From Rhodocyclus tenuis (GTDB lineage: Bacteria; Pseudomonadota; Gammaproteobacteria; Burkholderiales; Rhodocyclaceae), in NCBI RefSeq assembly GCF_014197755.1, contig NZ_JACIGE010000017.1, forward strand, positions 1-64,000: 64,000 nt of DNA. Reading direction: 5' to 3'. The translations under genes and the position numbers were made by a program. A model generated the notes under the pieces. It ran no database searches and had not been told where the DNA came from. It saw only the letters and a list, made by a program, of their open reading frames with translations. This document shows, one piece after another, positions 1 to 8,198 of this stretch (positions within the stretch are counted from its first letter, which is position 1; each line of letters starts with the position of its first letter).

Positions 1-193
1 ACGCCTGCCGCCTATGCCGAATCACTCATCCGGAAATCGGCTACATTAGCCTCGGACTCTAAAGCTCGCTGCTACTGAAAACGGGGGGACGTCGAGAGGG
101 GCGCAACCAGTCAGCAGAGCACACTGGCACCAACGCGGCGGCACTTACGAGGGGTTGTCGTAGCCTCATTGAGACTATTCAAGGAGGTGCGAC

Positions 194-1141
194 ATGGCCA
201 TCACTGACTCTCCACTGGTATCTGGATTCAAGAAGCCGGTCTTCCGGCAAGGCGCCAGGATGGCGCCGCGGGCGCCGACGCTGCAATCGCTCGACCAAAG
301 CATTGCGATGGCCGGCGCGACGCAAGACCTGTCTAATGCCGATCGCTATTTCCTGGCGAACCCGACCAATGCGGCCTACAAGCCGAGCCGCTTCGGCGCG
401 ACGCCTGGAACCGCTGCCGAAGCGTCCGACCTTGGCCGCCGGATCGAGGTGCTTTCCTCGCTGCGCGACAACATGGCAGAACGTCTGCAGGCAGACCAGC
501 CTTCCGCGGCGACACTGCCGGCGGCCAGCGTTGCCCAGCAGGCGCCGGGCGTTACGCCGCCGACGCCGGACCCTTTTAGCTTCACCGACCAGAAACCGGC
601 CGGGCGCGACTGGTCCGCTGGCGCTTTGCTGCTGGCCGGCGGCACCGGCAATGTCGGCGAGACGGCTGATGAGCTGATTGCGCGCATCTCGAAGCAGTAC
701 GTCGTTTCAGGCACTGGCAGCGCGCAATCGGCACAGGCGGCGCCGCAGCCCAAACCACAGCAGGAACAGCCCGCCCCCGGAAGCTTGCTACTCGGAACTA
801 TTGCGCGCCGGAACGCTGAGACTGCCAAAGCCGCCAACTATTCCCGCGGCACCGCCAAAGTCGAAGGGCCGGGAACGCGGACGTCCGACAGCGTCCCGGC
901 GATGCTGTCGCGCGACGAAGCTGTGCTTCCGGGAAAGACAGTCGCTTGCCCGCCCTGCCGATCGATTCTGCGACATCGCGGAATAGGCACAAGCGCCTAT
1001 CAAAAGGGCTTGCATAACCTTCCGCCTCGTTGCTTTGCAATCTACGCGATAGGCACAAAACCTAATCGAACCGCCGGTTCGATTCCGGTTCGATTCTGGT
1101 TCGATTCTTGGCGTCACCTCGGCGCGAGCCTCCTGGCATAG
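194..1141 (+). CDS. phage virion-like protein, probably truncated with read-through tail
   Basis: A perfect Shine-Dalgarno (AAGGAGGT at 181-188) precedes the ATG, so the start is well supported. Residues 1 to about 250 are Ala/Gln/Pro-rich with no recognised enzyme domain. Near residue 225-250 lies GPGTRTSDSVPAMLS followed by LPGKTV, a motif I associate with phage internal virion or head proteins. The same signature (GPGTATSDDVSA) occurs in the 649-aa protein at 2637-4586. After LPGKTV (about position 943) the composition changes to Cys/Arg/Trp-rich, repeat-derived residues. I infer that the genuine reading frame was cut there by deletion or recombination and the last 65 or so residues are read-through. 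Function unknown. Confidence 0.5.
   Translation: MAITDSPLVSGFKKPVFRQGARMAPRAPTLQSLDQSIAMAGATQDLSNADRYFLANPTNAAYKPSRFGATPGTAAEASDLGRRIEVLSSLRDNMAERLQADQPSAATLPAASVAQQAPGVTPPTPDPFSFTDQKPAGRDWSAGALLLAGGTGNVGETADELIARISKQYVVSGTGSAQSAQAAPQPKPQQEQPAPGSLLLGTIARRNAETAKAANYSRGTAKVEGPGTRTSDSVPAMLSRDEAVLPGKTVACPPCRSILRHRGIGTSAYQKGLHNLPPRCFAIYAIGTKPNRTAGSIPVRFWFDSWRHLGASLLA
1060..1105. repeat. short tandem repeats resembling tRNA T-arm sequence
   Basis: Three head-to-tail copies of GGTTCGATTC lie between about 1073 and 1105. They are preceded by an inverted copy (AATCGAACC). GGTTCGATTCC is the usual T-loop sequence of tRNAs, but no cloverleaf can be drawn around it. A second short direct repeat, ATAGGCACAA, occurs upstream at about 984 and 1051. 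The stretch lies in the presumed read-through tail of the upstream ORF and could be a recombination scar. Confidence 0.4.
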
Positions 1142-1194
1142 CCGTAACCGGCAGGCATCGTTATGATGTTGGCACTATCTTTGGGGGATTGCCG

Positions 1195-1458
1195 ATGCTT
1201 GAAATCGCAGTGGTTGCGCTCGTCAGCGTCCTGATTGCGGGCGTCCTGCTGCATCGTCGGGGGCAGGTCGGCAAAGGTCGGGGCAATGAAGAGGCGCGGC
1301 GCGCTCCTGAAGTTGGTGGGGATGCGCAGGGCCGTAGCGTCTGCCGTTGGGGCGTCGATGCCAACGGCGAGTTCTTCCAGGTTCGCGTCAGCATGCCGGA
1401 AGACGCCCGGCGCAGCGTCGACGTCAGCGACATTCCGGAATTCCTGCGGAAGCGCTGA
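1195..1458 (+). CDS. small single-pass membrane protein
   Basis: An 87-aa protein. The internal ATG at 1195 is preferred because a GGGGGA ribosome-binding site lies just upstream and the protein then begins with a hydrophobic helix (residues 1-20, MLEIAVVALVSVLIAG). The rest is a charged cytoplasmic tail ending in DIPEFLRKR. No family recognised. It lies between the truncated virion-like ORF and another membrane protein on the same strand, so it could be cargo of the mobile element. Confidence 0.5.
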   Translation: MLEIAVVALVSVLIAGVLLHRRGQVGKGRGNEEARRAPEVGGDAQGRSVCRWGVDANGEFFQVRVSMPEDARRSVDVSDIPEFLRKR

Positions 1459-1527
1459 GTCAGCACCACAGCCGCAGCGAGTTCTCGGCCGTGCCCCCGC
1501 CCGTTCGCCAGAGGGAGTGCCAGCAGC

Positions 1528-2022
1528 ATGAGCGACGAATTCGGCTTCCCCGCCCTGATCGGCGCAACCTTCGCCGTCAGCTTCATCCTCTACGGTCTGA
1601 TGGTGTTCGTCCGCGACTTGCGGGCAGACTGGCCGGCGACTCGGGCGGATCTGCTGCAGCCGTGGAAGCTGGTCACGCTTACCGGCGGCGAGGCCTGGCT
1701 GATCCACGGTGCGCTGAGCTACCGTTTCGCCGACTGGGATGTCGGCGTCAGCATGCTCATGGCCGGCATTACCTATCTGGCTGCGCCGTGGTGCGCGCGC
1801 GCCGTCTTCTACCGGCGCTGGAAGGTGGTCGCCGGCGTGATGGTGATGTGCTGGCTGGCCGTCGACGGCTCCTACACGCTCTGGCACACCGCCATGGAGC
1901 ACGAGACGATGCGCGCCGCCAACTTCCCGGCCTCGGCGGCGCTGTTCTGGTTGTGCGGCTTCATCTGGCTGCCGCGCGGCGGCCTGCGCGACATCATCGC
2001 GCGCCGCGCACCGCTTCTCTGA
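1528..2022 (+). CDS. multi-pass membrane protein, function unknown
   Basis: A 164-aa protein with about four hydrophobic segments (roughly residues 8-28, 68-90, 98-120 and 135-155) separated by short charged loops. An AGGGAG ribosome-binding site lies about a dozen bases before the ATG. No enzyme motif is visible. It follows the 87-aa membrane protein on the same strand. Phage holin-like or inner-membrane cargo of the element is possible, but neither can be shown from the sequence. Confidence 0.5.
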   Translation: MSDEFGFPALIGATFAVSFILYGLMVFVRDLRADWPATRADLLQPWKLVTLTGGEAWLIHGALSYRFADWDVGVSMLMAGITYLAAPWCARAVFYRRWKVVAGVMVMCWLAVDGSYTLWHTAMEHETMRAANFPASAALFWLCGFIWLPRGGLRDIIARRAPLL

Positions 2023-2305
2023 CGCCCTCCCCGACGCCGATCAGCCCCTGCTTGACCGACTCGAGCGATGCGTCGCTGCGCTCGTCGCGGTCAGCGAGAC
2101 TGGTTGCGCCTTCCTCGGCAAACTGGGCGGCATTGCCAGCGGCATTTCCCGGCGCTACAGTGTTTTCACTGCTTTGGCCCTGAGCGATGGGGGCACCCTG
2201 ACCGGAACTTGTTTCAGGAGTGCCAGCGTATAGGGGCTGTTGTCCGGCAACGGTAGGCGCGGGTTCGCTCCCGCCCCAAAGCAGCCCCCTCATGGCGCCC
2301 AGCAT
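1994..2305 (-). CDS. possible small Gly/Ala/Gln-rich phage-type protein
   Basis: The open frame extends upstream to 2596, but that longer start lies inside the terminator hairpin that closes the 649-aa gene. An internal ATG at 2305 (GAGGG about ten bases upstream) is therefore more credible, giving about 103 aa. The product is low-complexity (QGAPIAQGQSSENTVAPGN) and overlaps the 3' end of the gene on the opposite strand. Such composition resembles phage structural accessory proteins, but there is no domain evidence. It may not be expressed. Confidence 0.3.
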   Translation of the reverse strand: MLGAMRGLLWGGSEPAPTVAGQQPLYAGTPETSSGQGAPIAQGQSSENTVAPGNAAGNAAQFAEEGATSLADRDERSDASLESVKQGLIGVGEGVREAVRGAR

Positions 2306-2579
2306 CAGCAACGAGCCCTCGACCGGATCAAGTCCGGCCCGCCCAAGTGAAGCGCTACCGGTGCACCGCAGGGCAGACGGTCGCCAGCGACGGCGGCCGG
2401 CGCTCTGGTCGAGCGGCGCCACCGGGCAGCCGGCGAGCGCTCTAGTCTGCCCGGTCCTATCTGTGCTTGGCCGGGATGCTTCCCGGTACGCCGCTGAGGC
2501 GGCTTTGGCCGGCGGGAATTCCTGCAAGATGAACGCGACGCTCTCGGCACCCGATGCACCCGCTGACGCTCGACAAGGC

Positions 2580-2621
2580 GAAAAAAGCTCCGGCAACCAT
2601 CCTCGCTGGACAGTTGCCGGG
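2580..2621 (-). terminator. Rho-independent terminator after the 649-aa gene
   Basis: On the minus strand an 8-bp perfect stem (CCGGCAAC / GTTGCCGG, extended by TCC/GGA) is followed by AGCTTTTTT. It lies just downstream of the stop of the 2637-4586 gene and would end the leftward operon of the element. Confidence 0.75.
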
Positions 2622-2636
2622 GCGGTGCTGCGCGCG

Positions 2637-4586
2637 TTACTGCTGCTGCGTCCAGCGCTGAATTGCCTCCCTATTCAGCCCGAGGCCGCGGCCGCGGCCT
2701 CCTGAGTTGAGCGTCACCTTCTTGATTTGCCCGGTCGCCGGATCAATTACCGAGAACTCTGGACCATCCTTCCCTGCCGATACACTGCGCAGGACGTGGC
2801 CCTCGATGGGTGTGGCGGGTTGCGCAGCACTGGACGTGGCCGGGCGCAGCGCGGGGATGGTGGCCGGTGCGGTCGTGGGCGCGGCCGGCTTCTGCAGGCT
2901 GCGCTGGTACGCGTTAAGCAGGGAAACCGTCTTCCGCTCGCCAATCCGGCGCGACATCTCGGCAATTCCGGATTCGTCGCCCTTGGCCGACAGGTCGAAG
3001 GCTTCCTTGACCGCGCCGCGGATCGCCGGATTCGACACTTCGATGCTCGCCACTTTCTCCGGCGCCAGGCCGAAGCGCGTCGGATCGACCGGGCGCGCGC
3101 CCAGCACCAACTGATTGCCCTGTCCGTCACGGACGTAGGTGTACCACTGCCCGTTCTTCGCCAGTTCCGGGTAGGGAAGGTAGGCTCCGCTCTTGTCCTG
3201 AACCGGTTTGCCATCCGGTCCGAGCTGCTGCACACCCAACTCGGCCTGCGCCATGCGCAGCGCCACAGGGTAAAGCTCTTCGACGGTATGGCCCGCCCCG
3301 ATCTGCCCTTGCATCAGCGCTGCGGTGTTCTGCTGCGTCTTCGTGGCCAGCGCCTGGATGTCGACGCCGCCCATGCCCGCGTTCGCGTTGTCGGCGGCGA
3401 CGCGCTTGCGGATGTCGCTCGTGAAGTCGGTCGGGTCTTTGTAGCCGTAGTGGTTGTAGACCGCGGCAATCTCGGCAGGCATGCCGGTTCCCGTCGTTGC
3501 CTTGCCGCCGGCCGCGCCCGCCCGCCCGGCTACCGCCTTGTCGCTCATGATGTCGGCCCAGGCGGCGTAGTGCTTGGCCGTGGTGTCGTCGGAGCGCTGG
3601 TAGTGATCAGCTTGGATCTTCAGCTCGCGCTCCTTGAGCGCGGCGGCGCGGTCTTCGCTCTGCATCTTCTGCAGGTGAGCGAGGAAGTTGTCGCCGTACT
3701 TCGGATCAATGGCGGCAAGGCCGACGTGTGCGTAACGCAGCAACTCGGAAGCGACTTGTTGCGGCGTGGCAATCGTCTTCTCGCCGTAGGTGAAACCGCC
3801 CTTGCCGTCAGCGAGCTTCTGCGTGTAGGCGACGTTCCCATCGGGCAGGTGCTCGACCTCGACGTCGTGGCCGTCGTCGTAGCCGGCAACCTTGTCGTTG
3901 GCAGCGTACTTGCGGCGCAGATACTCGGCTTGCGTCTTGAGGTCGGCGCCGAAGACCGGGCCAACGTCGTGCCAGAACTTTTTGACGTGGTCGAGCTTGT
4001 CGGTCTCGCGCTGGCGGTCCTGCGCTTGCCAGCCGAACTGCTGCTTGTCCATGTCGAACTGCTCGTTTTGGCGGGCAAGCTGCTGCTGCGCCTTGAACTC
4101 CTGCACGCCGGCCCCCAAGGCAATGCCAAGGTTCCCGCCCAGCGCCAGCCGTACCACCTCGGGCTGCCAATTGGCTACCCTTTGCTCGGTGCACGCCAGC
4201 GCCTCGAGCATTTGCGCCTCGATGGCCTGCGGGTCGGCCCCCCCTTCGCGCAAGTCGAGGCCCGCCCGGTTCCAGGAGTGCAGGACGCCCGCGCCGAGCG
4301 CGGCGACAACATCCGGCGCCAGCACGTACTCGCCGGCCGACAACCATACCGGCGTGCGCAAGGCGCGAACCTTTTCAACCAGTGCGCTGAGGCGGTCGGC
4401 TCCGAGTACGCGGACTGTTTCGGCGTTCAGGACGAAGATGCCGGGTCGTGCTTCGGCTGAAACATCGTCGGAGGTCGCGGTGCCTGGGCCGGTGACGAGC
4501 CCCTCGCCACTAGATGAGTGGGCCGAAAGAATCGCAGCCAGGGTGTTCGCCGCTGCCGCGCGCCCTTCAAACTCGCTGTTGTGCAT
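2637..4586 (-). CDS. large phage internal virion-like protein
   Basis: A 649-aa protein with a strong ribosome-binding site (AGGAAGGAAAAG) before the ATG at 4586. Residues about 34-115 hold two copies of a motif seen in phage head or internal virion proteins: GPGTATSDDVSA followed by FVLNAETVRVLG, then WLSAGEYVLAPDVVAALG. The centre (about 165-230) is charged and coiled-coil prone (LARQNEQFDMDKQQF), and the rest is mixed alpha/beta without a recognised domain. It is the last gene of the leftward run before a terminator. No portal, terminase or major capsid gene is visible nearby, so it may belong to a decayed prophage or a phage satellite. The assignment rests on motif resemblance only. Confidence 0.6.
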   Translation of the reverse strand: MHNSEFEGRAAAANTLAAILSAHSSSGEGLVTGPGTATSDDVSAEARPGIFVLNAETVRVLGADRLSALVEKVRALRTPVWLSAGEYVLAPDVVAALGAGVLHSWNRAGLDLREGGADPQAIEAQMLEALACTEQRVANWQPEVVRLALGGNLGIALGAGVQEFKAQQQLARQNEQFDMDKQQFGWQAQDRQRETDKLDHVKKFWHDVGPVFGADLKTQAEYLRRKYAANDKVAGYDDGHDVEVEHLPDGNVAYTQKLADGKGGFTYGEKTIATPQQVASELLRYAHVGLAAIDPKYGDNFLAHLQKMQSEDRAAALKERELKIQADHYQRSDDTTAKHYAAWADIMSDKAVAGRAGAAGGKATTGTGMPAEIAAVYNHYGYKDPTDFTSDIRKRVAADNANAGMGGVDIQALATKTQQNTAALMQGQIGAGHTVEELYPVALRMAQAELGVQQLGPDGKPVQDKSGAYLPYPELAKNGQWYTYVRDGQGNQLVLGARPVDPTRFGLAPEKVASIEVSNPAIRGAVKEAFDLSAKGDESGIAEMSRRIGERKTVSLLNAYQRSLQKPAAPTTAPATIPALRPATSSAAQPATPIEGHVLRSVSAGKDGPEFSVIDPATGQIKKVTLNSGGRGRGLGLNREAIQRWTQQQ

Positions 4587-4623
4587 TTCGCTTTTCCTTC
4601 CTGTCTGTTGTCGCCGGCCGCCG

Positions 4624-5097
4624 TCAGAGCGCCAGCGCGGGCTGTGCAGTCGTGGCGGGCGTCAAGGCGGGCAGCACGATGTCCCACCCACCGCTGCCGC
4701 TTTGGGCGGCGCCGCCTTGGCTACCAGCGGACGGGGTTTCGTCGCCCCCTAAGCATTGCGCTTCCAGCCGGCCGGCGAACGCACGGGCGAGGTCGTCTAT
4801 CGCGTCGAGCCGCGCCAGCCACAGGGGGCCATTGGCGCAGCGCGTGAGCAAGTCACCGCGGAAGTCGGGGTTGGCGAGGATGCTCTCAAACCTCGCCTGC
4901 AACAGGCCGATGCGCCGCTCGACATCGGCGACGGCGGCAGCTTCCTCGGCCGCTCGCCCAAACAGCCGGCGCGCGAGGAATCGGATCTGCTCTGGATGCA
5001 GATCGATCGAGTATTCATCATCGGCATCGCGCTGCGTCAGCCGAATACGTCCATCGTCAAGTTCCTCGGCGGCGAGGTCGAAGAATTGCAAATTCAT
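4624..5097 (-). CDS. hypothetical protein of the mobile element
   Basis: 157 aa starting at MNLQFFDLAAEEL; AAAGGA lies eight bases before this ATG, which decides against the longer upstream frame. The N-terminal third is acidic with a beta-rich pattern (GRIRLTQRDADDEYSIDLHPEQ), followed by an amphipathic helical stretch and a Gly/Ser/Ala-rich tail. No family recognised. It sits between the putative replication protein and the 649-aa virion-like gene in the same orientation. Confidence 0.55.
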   Translation of the reverse strand: MNLQFFDLAAEELDDGRIRLTQRDADDEYSIDLHPEQIRFLARRLFGRAAEEAAAVADVERRIGLLQARFESILANPDFRGDLLTRCANGPLWLARLDAIDDLARAFAGRLEAQCLGGDETPSAGSQGGAAQSGSGGWDIVLPALTPATTAQPALAL

Positions 5098-5108
5098 GGC
5101 GGTTCCTT

Positions 5109-5759
5109 TCACGCTGCAAGGCGAAGATGACCACGATCCGTAGTGGTCTTGAGGCGGATCGCGAGAAGAGGCGTCGGCGGGGCGCGCCGCCGGTTCTTCC
5201 TGCGTTGCTCGTCTGTGGTACATGGTAGATATTCAATATCCGCAGATTTGGCGGGCGGTGTAGCCGTCTTTTGTGCGGCTGTGAGGTCGGGTAATCCGCC
5301 ATTTTTGCGGCTGCGTGTCCGCATTTTTGACGGGGGTTTTTCGCTTTTCGTAGGGGTCCAGTCGCGCCAAGCGCACTGCTGAAATCCTTCCGCAAATATC
5401 CCCGAGCGGTTCTTGATCGGAAGCCACGTCAAAGCGTAGCGCGAGGGGCCGGCGTGGAATCCGCCGCAGCGAGTTCTGAAGACGAAGCCGTGGCTGACAA
5501 GCTCGGCGATGCCGCGGGTTATCGTGCGGTCGCTGTCGAACCCATAGCGGCTGAGGTACGAGAATGCCGCCTGCATGTGCCCGTTATTCGTTCCGTCGTA
5601 TTGCCGGGCGAGATGGAACAGTAGCGAGCGTGCCGAGAAGGTCAGATCGGCGAAGGCAGGACTGTCGATCACCCGATGCTCAATAAAGCAGAACGGGTGC
5701 TGCAGTTTGCTGGCTTTGGATTTGCCGCCCCGGCGGGCGGCTTCCGTTCGGTCGATCAC
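5109..5759 (-). CDS. helix-turn-helix protein, putative replication/DNA-binding protein
   Basis: 216 aa from a GTG start that overlaps the TGA of the upstream gene in the sequence GTGA, which argues for translational coupling. The first half contains a conserved-looking stretch (FCFIEHRVIDSPAFADL, then LTFSARSLLFHLARQYDG) and a winged-helix pattern (YGFDSDRTITRGIAELVSHGF) typical of replication or regulatory proteins of small mobile elements. The C-terminal half is basic and Pro-rich. An ORF extending upstream to 6023 exists but is the shadow of the preceding gene. Role in replication is inference. Confidence 0.55.
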   Translation of the reverse strand: MIDRTEAARRGGKSKASKLQHPFCFIEHRVIDSPAFADLTFSARSLLFHLARQYDGTNNGHMQAAFSYLSRYGFDSDRTITRGIAELVSHGFVFRTRCGGFHAGPSRYALTWLPIKNRSGIFAEGFQQCAWRDWTPTKSEKPPSKMRTRSRKNGGLPDLTAAQKTATPPAKSADIEYLPCTTDEQRRKNRRRAPPTPLLAIRLKTTTDRGHLRLAA

Positions 5760-6082
5760 AACAGCAGCCCTGCGTACCGTTGCCCGCCCTCGCCGGCCTC
5801 GCCGATGGCGCTCTGCGGCAACGAGTAGCGCCCGATGATGGCGGTGCGGCCGTCGCTGGTCGGCACCGGCTCTTCCGTACAATCGATCGGCCAACCAACG
5901 GCGCGCAGCATGTAGATGTGGTGCGACAGGCGACTGGAACTGAAGCGCCGCCAGCAGTCGAGGTGCGTGATGGATTCGCCGCGGAGCAAGGCGGCAAGCA
6001 CCCGCCCCTTGACGCTGCTGCAACGCGGGTACGCACTATCGGCAGGCGCCTGCCGGGCTTCAAAGGTGACCTGGGCGCTCAT
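5756..6082 (-). CDS. small winged-helix-like protein of the mobile element
   Basis: 108 aa; start ATG overlaps the stop of the upstream AlpA-like gene (ATGA), and its stop overlaps the GTG of the downstream gene. The central part (VKGRVLAALLRGESITHLDCW, then SRLSHHIYMLRAVGWPI) reads as a helix-turn-helix of the kind found in phage proteins that choose between alternative reading of a locus. No firm family. Its position in a tightly coupled run of DNA-binding genes suggests a regulatory role. Confidence 0.55.
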   Translation of the reverse strand: MSAQVTFEARQAPADSAYPRCSSVKGRVLAALLRGESITHLDCWRRFSSSRLSHHIYMLRAVGWPIDCTEEPVPTSDGRTAIIGRYSLPQSAIGEAGEGGQRYAGLLL

Positions 6083-6291
6083 TGCGCCACCTGCGCGTCA
6101 CGCCAGGCCAGCAGTTCAGCCCCATCGAAAATCGTGCAGCGACTCGACAAGCGGCGGGGTTTCGGGAAGTCGGCGCGCTCCTTCGCCCATCGCCAAAGCG
6201 TCGAGACGCCGACGCCCAGGATTTCAGCCGCTGTTTTCGGCCTGAAAGATTTCGCCGGCACCCATTGGACTGCTTCGCTGGCGGCGCTCAT
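6079..6291 (-). CDS. AlpA-family-like excisionase/regulator
   Basis: 70 aa. Residues about 14-60 (FRPKTAAEILGVGVSTLWRWAKE, then FPKPRRL) follow the AlpA/excisionase helix-turn-helix pattern in which a short helix recognises att-site or promoter DNA. Such proteins commonly activate integrase expression or direct excision in P4-type elements. Start chosen at the ATG overlapping the stop of the upstream gene (ATGA at 6288-6291). Immediate neighbours on both sides also overlap by four bases. Confidence 0.65.
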   Translation of the reverse strand: MSAASEAVQWVPAKSFRPKTAAEILGVGVSTLWRWAKERADFPKPRRLSSRCTIFDGAELLAWRDAQVAQ

Positions 6292-6509
6292 GACGACACC
6301 TCGCCGTTGAGCAGCGCCAGCAGGTCGGCGACACGCCATGCTAGGCGACCGTTGATTCGGACGGGGCGGATCGGCCCTGTCCGTGTGCACGCCCACTTGC
6401 GCAAGGTTTGCGGTGAGCGGTTGATTACCGGCGCTGCTTCCGTGGTCGGCAGTACTGCCGGCAGGTCTGCGCGTGCGAGCGGACGATTGTTTCCTGCGGT
6501 GGTAGCCAT
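6288..6509 (-). CDS. second AlpA-like small DNA-binding protein
   Basis: 73 aa with a very strong ribosome-binding site (AGGAGGGAAG) before ATG at 6509, which excludes the longer frame. The segment LPTTEAAPVINRSPQTLRKWA followed by GPIRPVRINGRLAWRVADLLALL matches the excisionase/AlpA type of winged helix-turn-helix. It heads a coupled set of four genes (6509 down to 5109). Two different AlpA-like proteins in tandem suggest one for excision and one for transcription control; this is inference. Confidence 0.65.
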   Translation of the reverse strand: MATTAGNNRPLARADLPAVLPTTEAAPVINRSPQTLRKWACTRTGPIRPVRINGRLAWRVADLLALLNGEVSS

Positions 6510-6617
6510 CTTCCCTCCTGTATGGGGGTGCGCCCGGGCGGGATTGCCCATATCGGCGCGTTGATGGCTACATGTTCTCGTTGCGGCGGAACCGCAATTT
6601 TGCGCTAGCGAGCTACG

Positions 6618-7277
6618 TCAAAACTTCTCCGACTTTTTTTTGATCGTCGATATCGCTTGTTCTAGGGTCGTGCGTTTCAGCGGCACATTGCACAGGCCAT
6701 CATCACTTTTTTTTGCGAGCCATTCGCCGTCATCGGAGGCCTCTATGGTCCCATCGGCTTCCAATTGCGCTACGACCTCTTCCTTCGAGGGCGAAGCGCC
6801 ACCGGCGTACATGCTTTCTATTTTTTTTCGGTACAGGGGAGTCCTGCTAGCCCTCGGCACGCTGGCGGCCTTCCCTCCCGCTCTCTTGCGGGCTTGCGCG
6901 GCAAGTAGCGAGGGTAGCTTCGATTTGAACCAAAACGTCCTATGCGCATCCGCTGCAACGCGCGAAGAAAAACGTGCCACGACTTCAATAATTCTGGCAG
7001 CGCGCCTTTCGGCGGCCCCTTCAGGATTGAGGCCGTAGCCGCCATCGGCGGCAAGAAGGGCCGGCAACTCATCCACCAACAGGAGGGCGGCAGAAGTTGC
7101 AAGCGATTCAATCCACTTCTCCGTCTCGCGTTGCATACCGGGGACAACTGATTCTTTTGACGCGACGCTCGCTCTCAACGACGACGATTTGAGGCGCTTC
7201 TTTCGTTTTGCTTGTTTCTCGACGTCCTGGCGAACTGCATCTTGGAGCCGTAGGAGTGTCATCAGTTCGCTCGTCAT
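6618..7277 (-). CDS. hypothetical basic protein of the mobile element
   Basis: About 219 aa if begun at MTSELMTLLRLQ; an in-frame start at 7376 exists but the intervening sequence looks non-coding. The N-terminal part is strongly basic (EKQAKRKKRLKSSSLR), then a helical segment with hydrophobic core, a second basic linker, and a C-terminal end KKKSEKF. Homopolymeric T and A runs (about 6634-6641 and 6827-6833 on the plus strand) and lower GC than the chromosome fit an acquired gene. No domain recognised. Confidence 0.5.
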   Translation of the reverse strand: MTSELMTLLRLQDAVRQDVEKQAKRKKRLKSSSLRASVASKESVVPGMQRETEKWIESLATSAALLLVDELPALLAADGGYGLNPEGAAERRAARIIEVVARFSSRVAADAHRTFWFKSKLPSLLAAQARKRAGGKAASVPRASRTPLYRKKIESMYAGGASPSKEEVVAQLEADGTIEASDDGEWLAKKSDDGLCNVPLKRTTLEQAISTIKKKSEKF

Positions 7278-7537
7278 TCCTGCGGCCCTTCGTATGGTCG
7301 TTGAATATAGCGCCCGCCCCAGGGTGGCGGCGGGCGGATCAACTCTACTGCACTTCGCTGTTATCGCGCGTGGCAAAGCCGGCGTTCATGCCGCCGCTTC
7401 CCTGGGTCGAACCGATTGCGCGCGTCTGCCGCGCTCGCTCATGCGCAGGGGCCGGAGCGGGAAGGAGCGCCGGTCGCTTTGACCGCTGCTCTTGCCCGCC
7501 CCGGGTGCCGGGTTGGGGCCGGCATCGTCACTGCCTG

Positions 7538-8017
7538 CTACTGCAGTACCTTGCAGTCAGCCATGGCAAGGTCGGCGTACATGCCGGCTACAAGCTCATC
7601 CTCGCTCAATGCATCGAGGCACTGGCCGAACACTGCGGCTCCGACGAGCGCGAAGGATGTCATGACCTCCGCGAAACCGTGCATCTGCCGCATCAAACTG
7701 ACGTGCTCCGGGCTCTCTGGCGTTTCCCGTGCCAAGCGCTCGCTCCACGAGTGGATCATTGCCGCGGGGGCCATGCTTGCCGAAACGCTCCCACGGTATG
7801 CCCCTGTGCAGCACTGACGGAGCAGCAGCAAGGCCATTGCCCGACCAGCCGCGTGCGCGCTGTCGAACGATCCCGAAGACGGGACATCCCAGTACGAAAC
7901 GCTCGAAGATTCGGGTGAGTGGAAGTTGCCGATAAAAGGCAGTACCGGCCGCCGGCGCTCGGCCGTTACGATGCCGTTACAAACCGGGTTTGTGCCGTTA
8001 AACTTCGTTGAATCCAT
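7538..8017 (-). CDS. hypothetical protein of the mobile element
   Basis: 159 aa beginning MDSTKFNGTNPVC; AGGAGA seven bases upstream fixes the start. Residues 30-60 are Ser/Pro-rich, followed by a predominantly helical region (AGRAMALLLLRQCC, HGFAEVMTSFALVGAAVFGQ). The C-terminal region resembles small plasmid or phage proteins carrying two amphipathic helices and no catalytic motif. The leader before its ATG (GGAGATTGCAAC) is nearly identical to that before the 8178-8531 gene, suggesting a common origin of the 5' regions. Function unknown. Confidence 0.5.
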   Translation of the reverse strand: MDSTKFNGTNPVCNGIVTAERRRPVLPFIGNFHSPESSSVSYWDVPSSGSFDSAHAAGRAMALLLLRQCCTGAYRGSVSASMAPAAMIHSWSERLARETPESPEHVSLMRQMHGFAEVMTSFALVGAAVFGQCLDALSEDELVAGMYADLAMADCKVLQ

Positions 8018-8133
8018 GTTGCAATCTCCTATCAAGGTTGCTGCGTGGTAGGGGCGGGTGCTGCTGCTACAGCATCCGACCCCGTCTCCGCCAGTATCCG
8101 ACTGGCTGCGGTGCTGCTCTTAATGCGCCGATG

Positions 8134-8198
8134 CGCCCGCCCGGGGTCAACCGCTTTGGCGGCGCAGCGCGTATGCCTCAAAAGCCCGTCGGCCTGAA
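8134..8198. repeat. direct repeat, copy 1 (3' flank and end of HTH gene)
   Basis: About 65 bp nearly identical to 8698-8762. It shares CCGCTTTGGCGGCGC and GCGTATGCCTCAAAAGCCC and covers the last codons and 3' flank of the HTH gene. The repeat shows that a gene plus flank was duplicated in tandem. Confidence 0.7.

Noticed and set aside
1-78. Partial frame ending at 78 as the 3' end of an upstream gene
   Set aside because: Only 25 codons without recognisable features; cannot be separated from chance.
1040-1110. A tRNA gene around the GGTTCGATTC repeats
   Set aside because: No acceptor, D-arm or anticodon stem can be formed and there are several T-loop copies.
2306-2596. Upstream half of the 200-aa frame 1994-2596
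   Set aside because: Its start lies in the stem of a strong terminator and the residues look non-coding.
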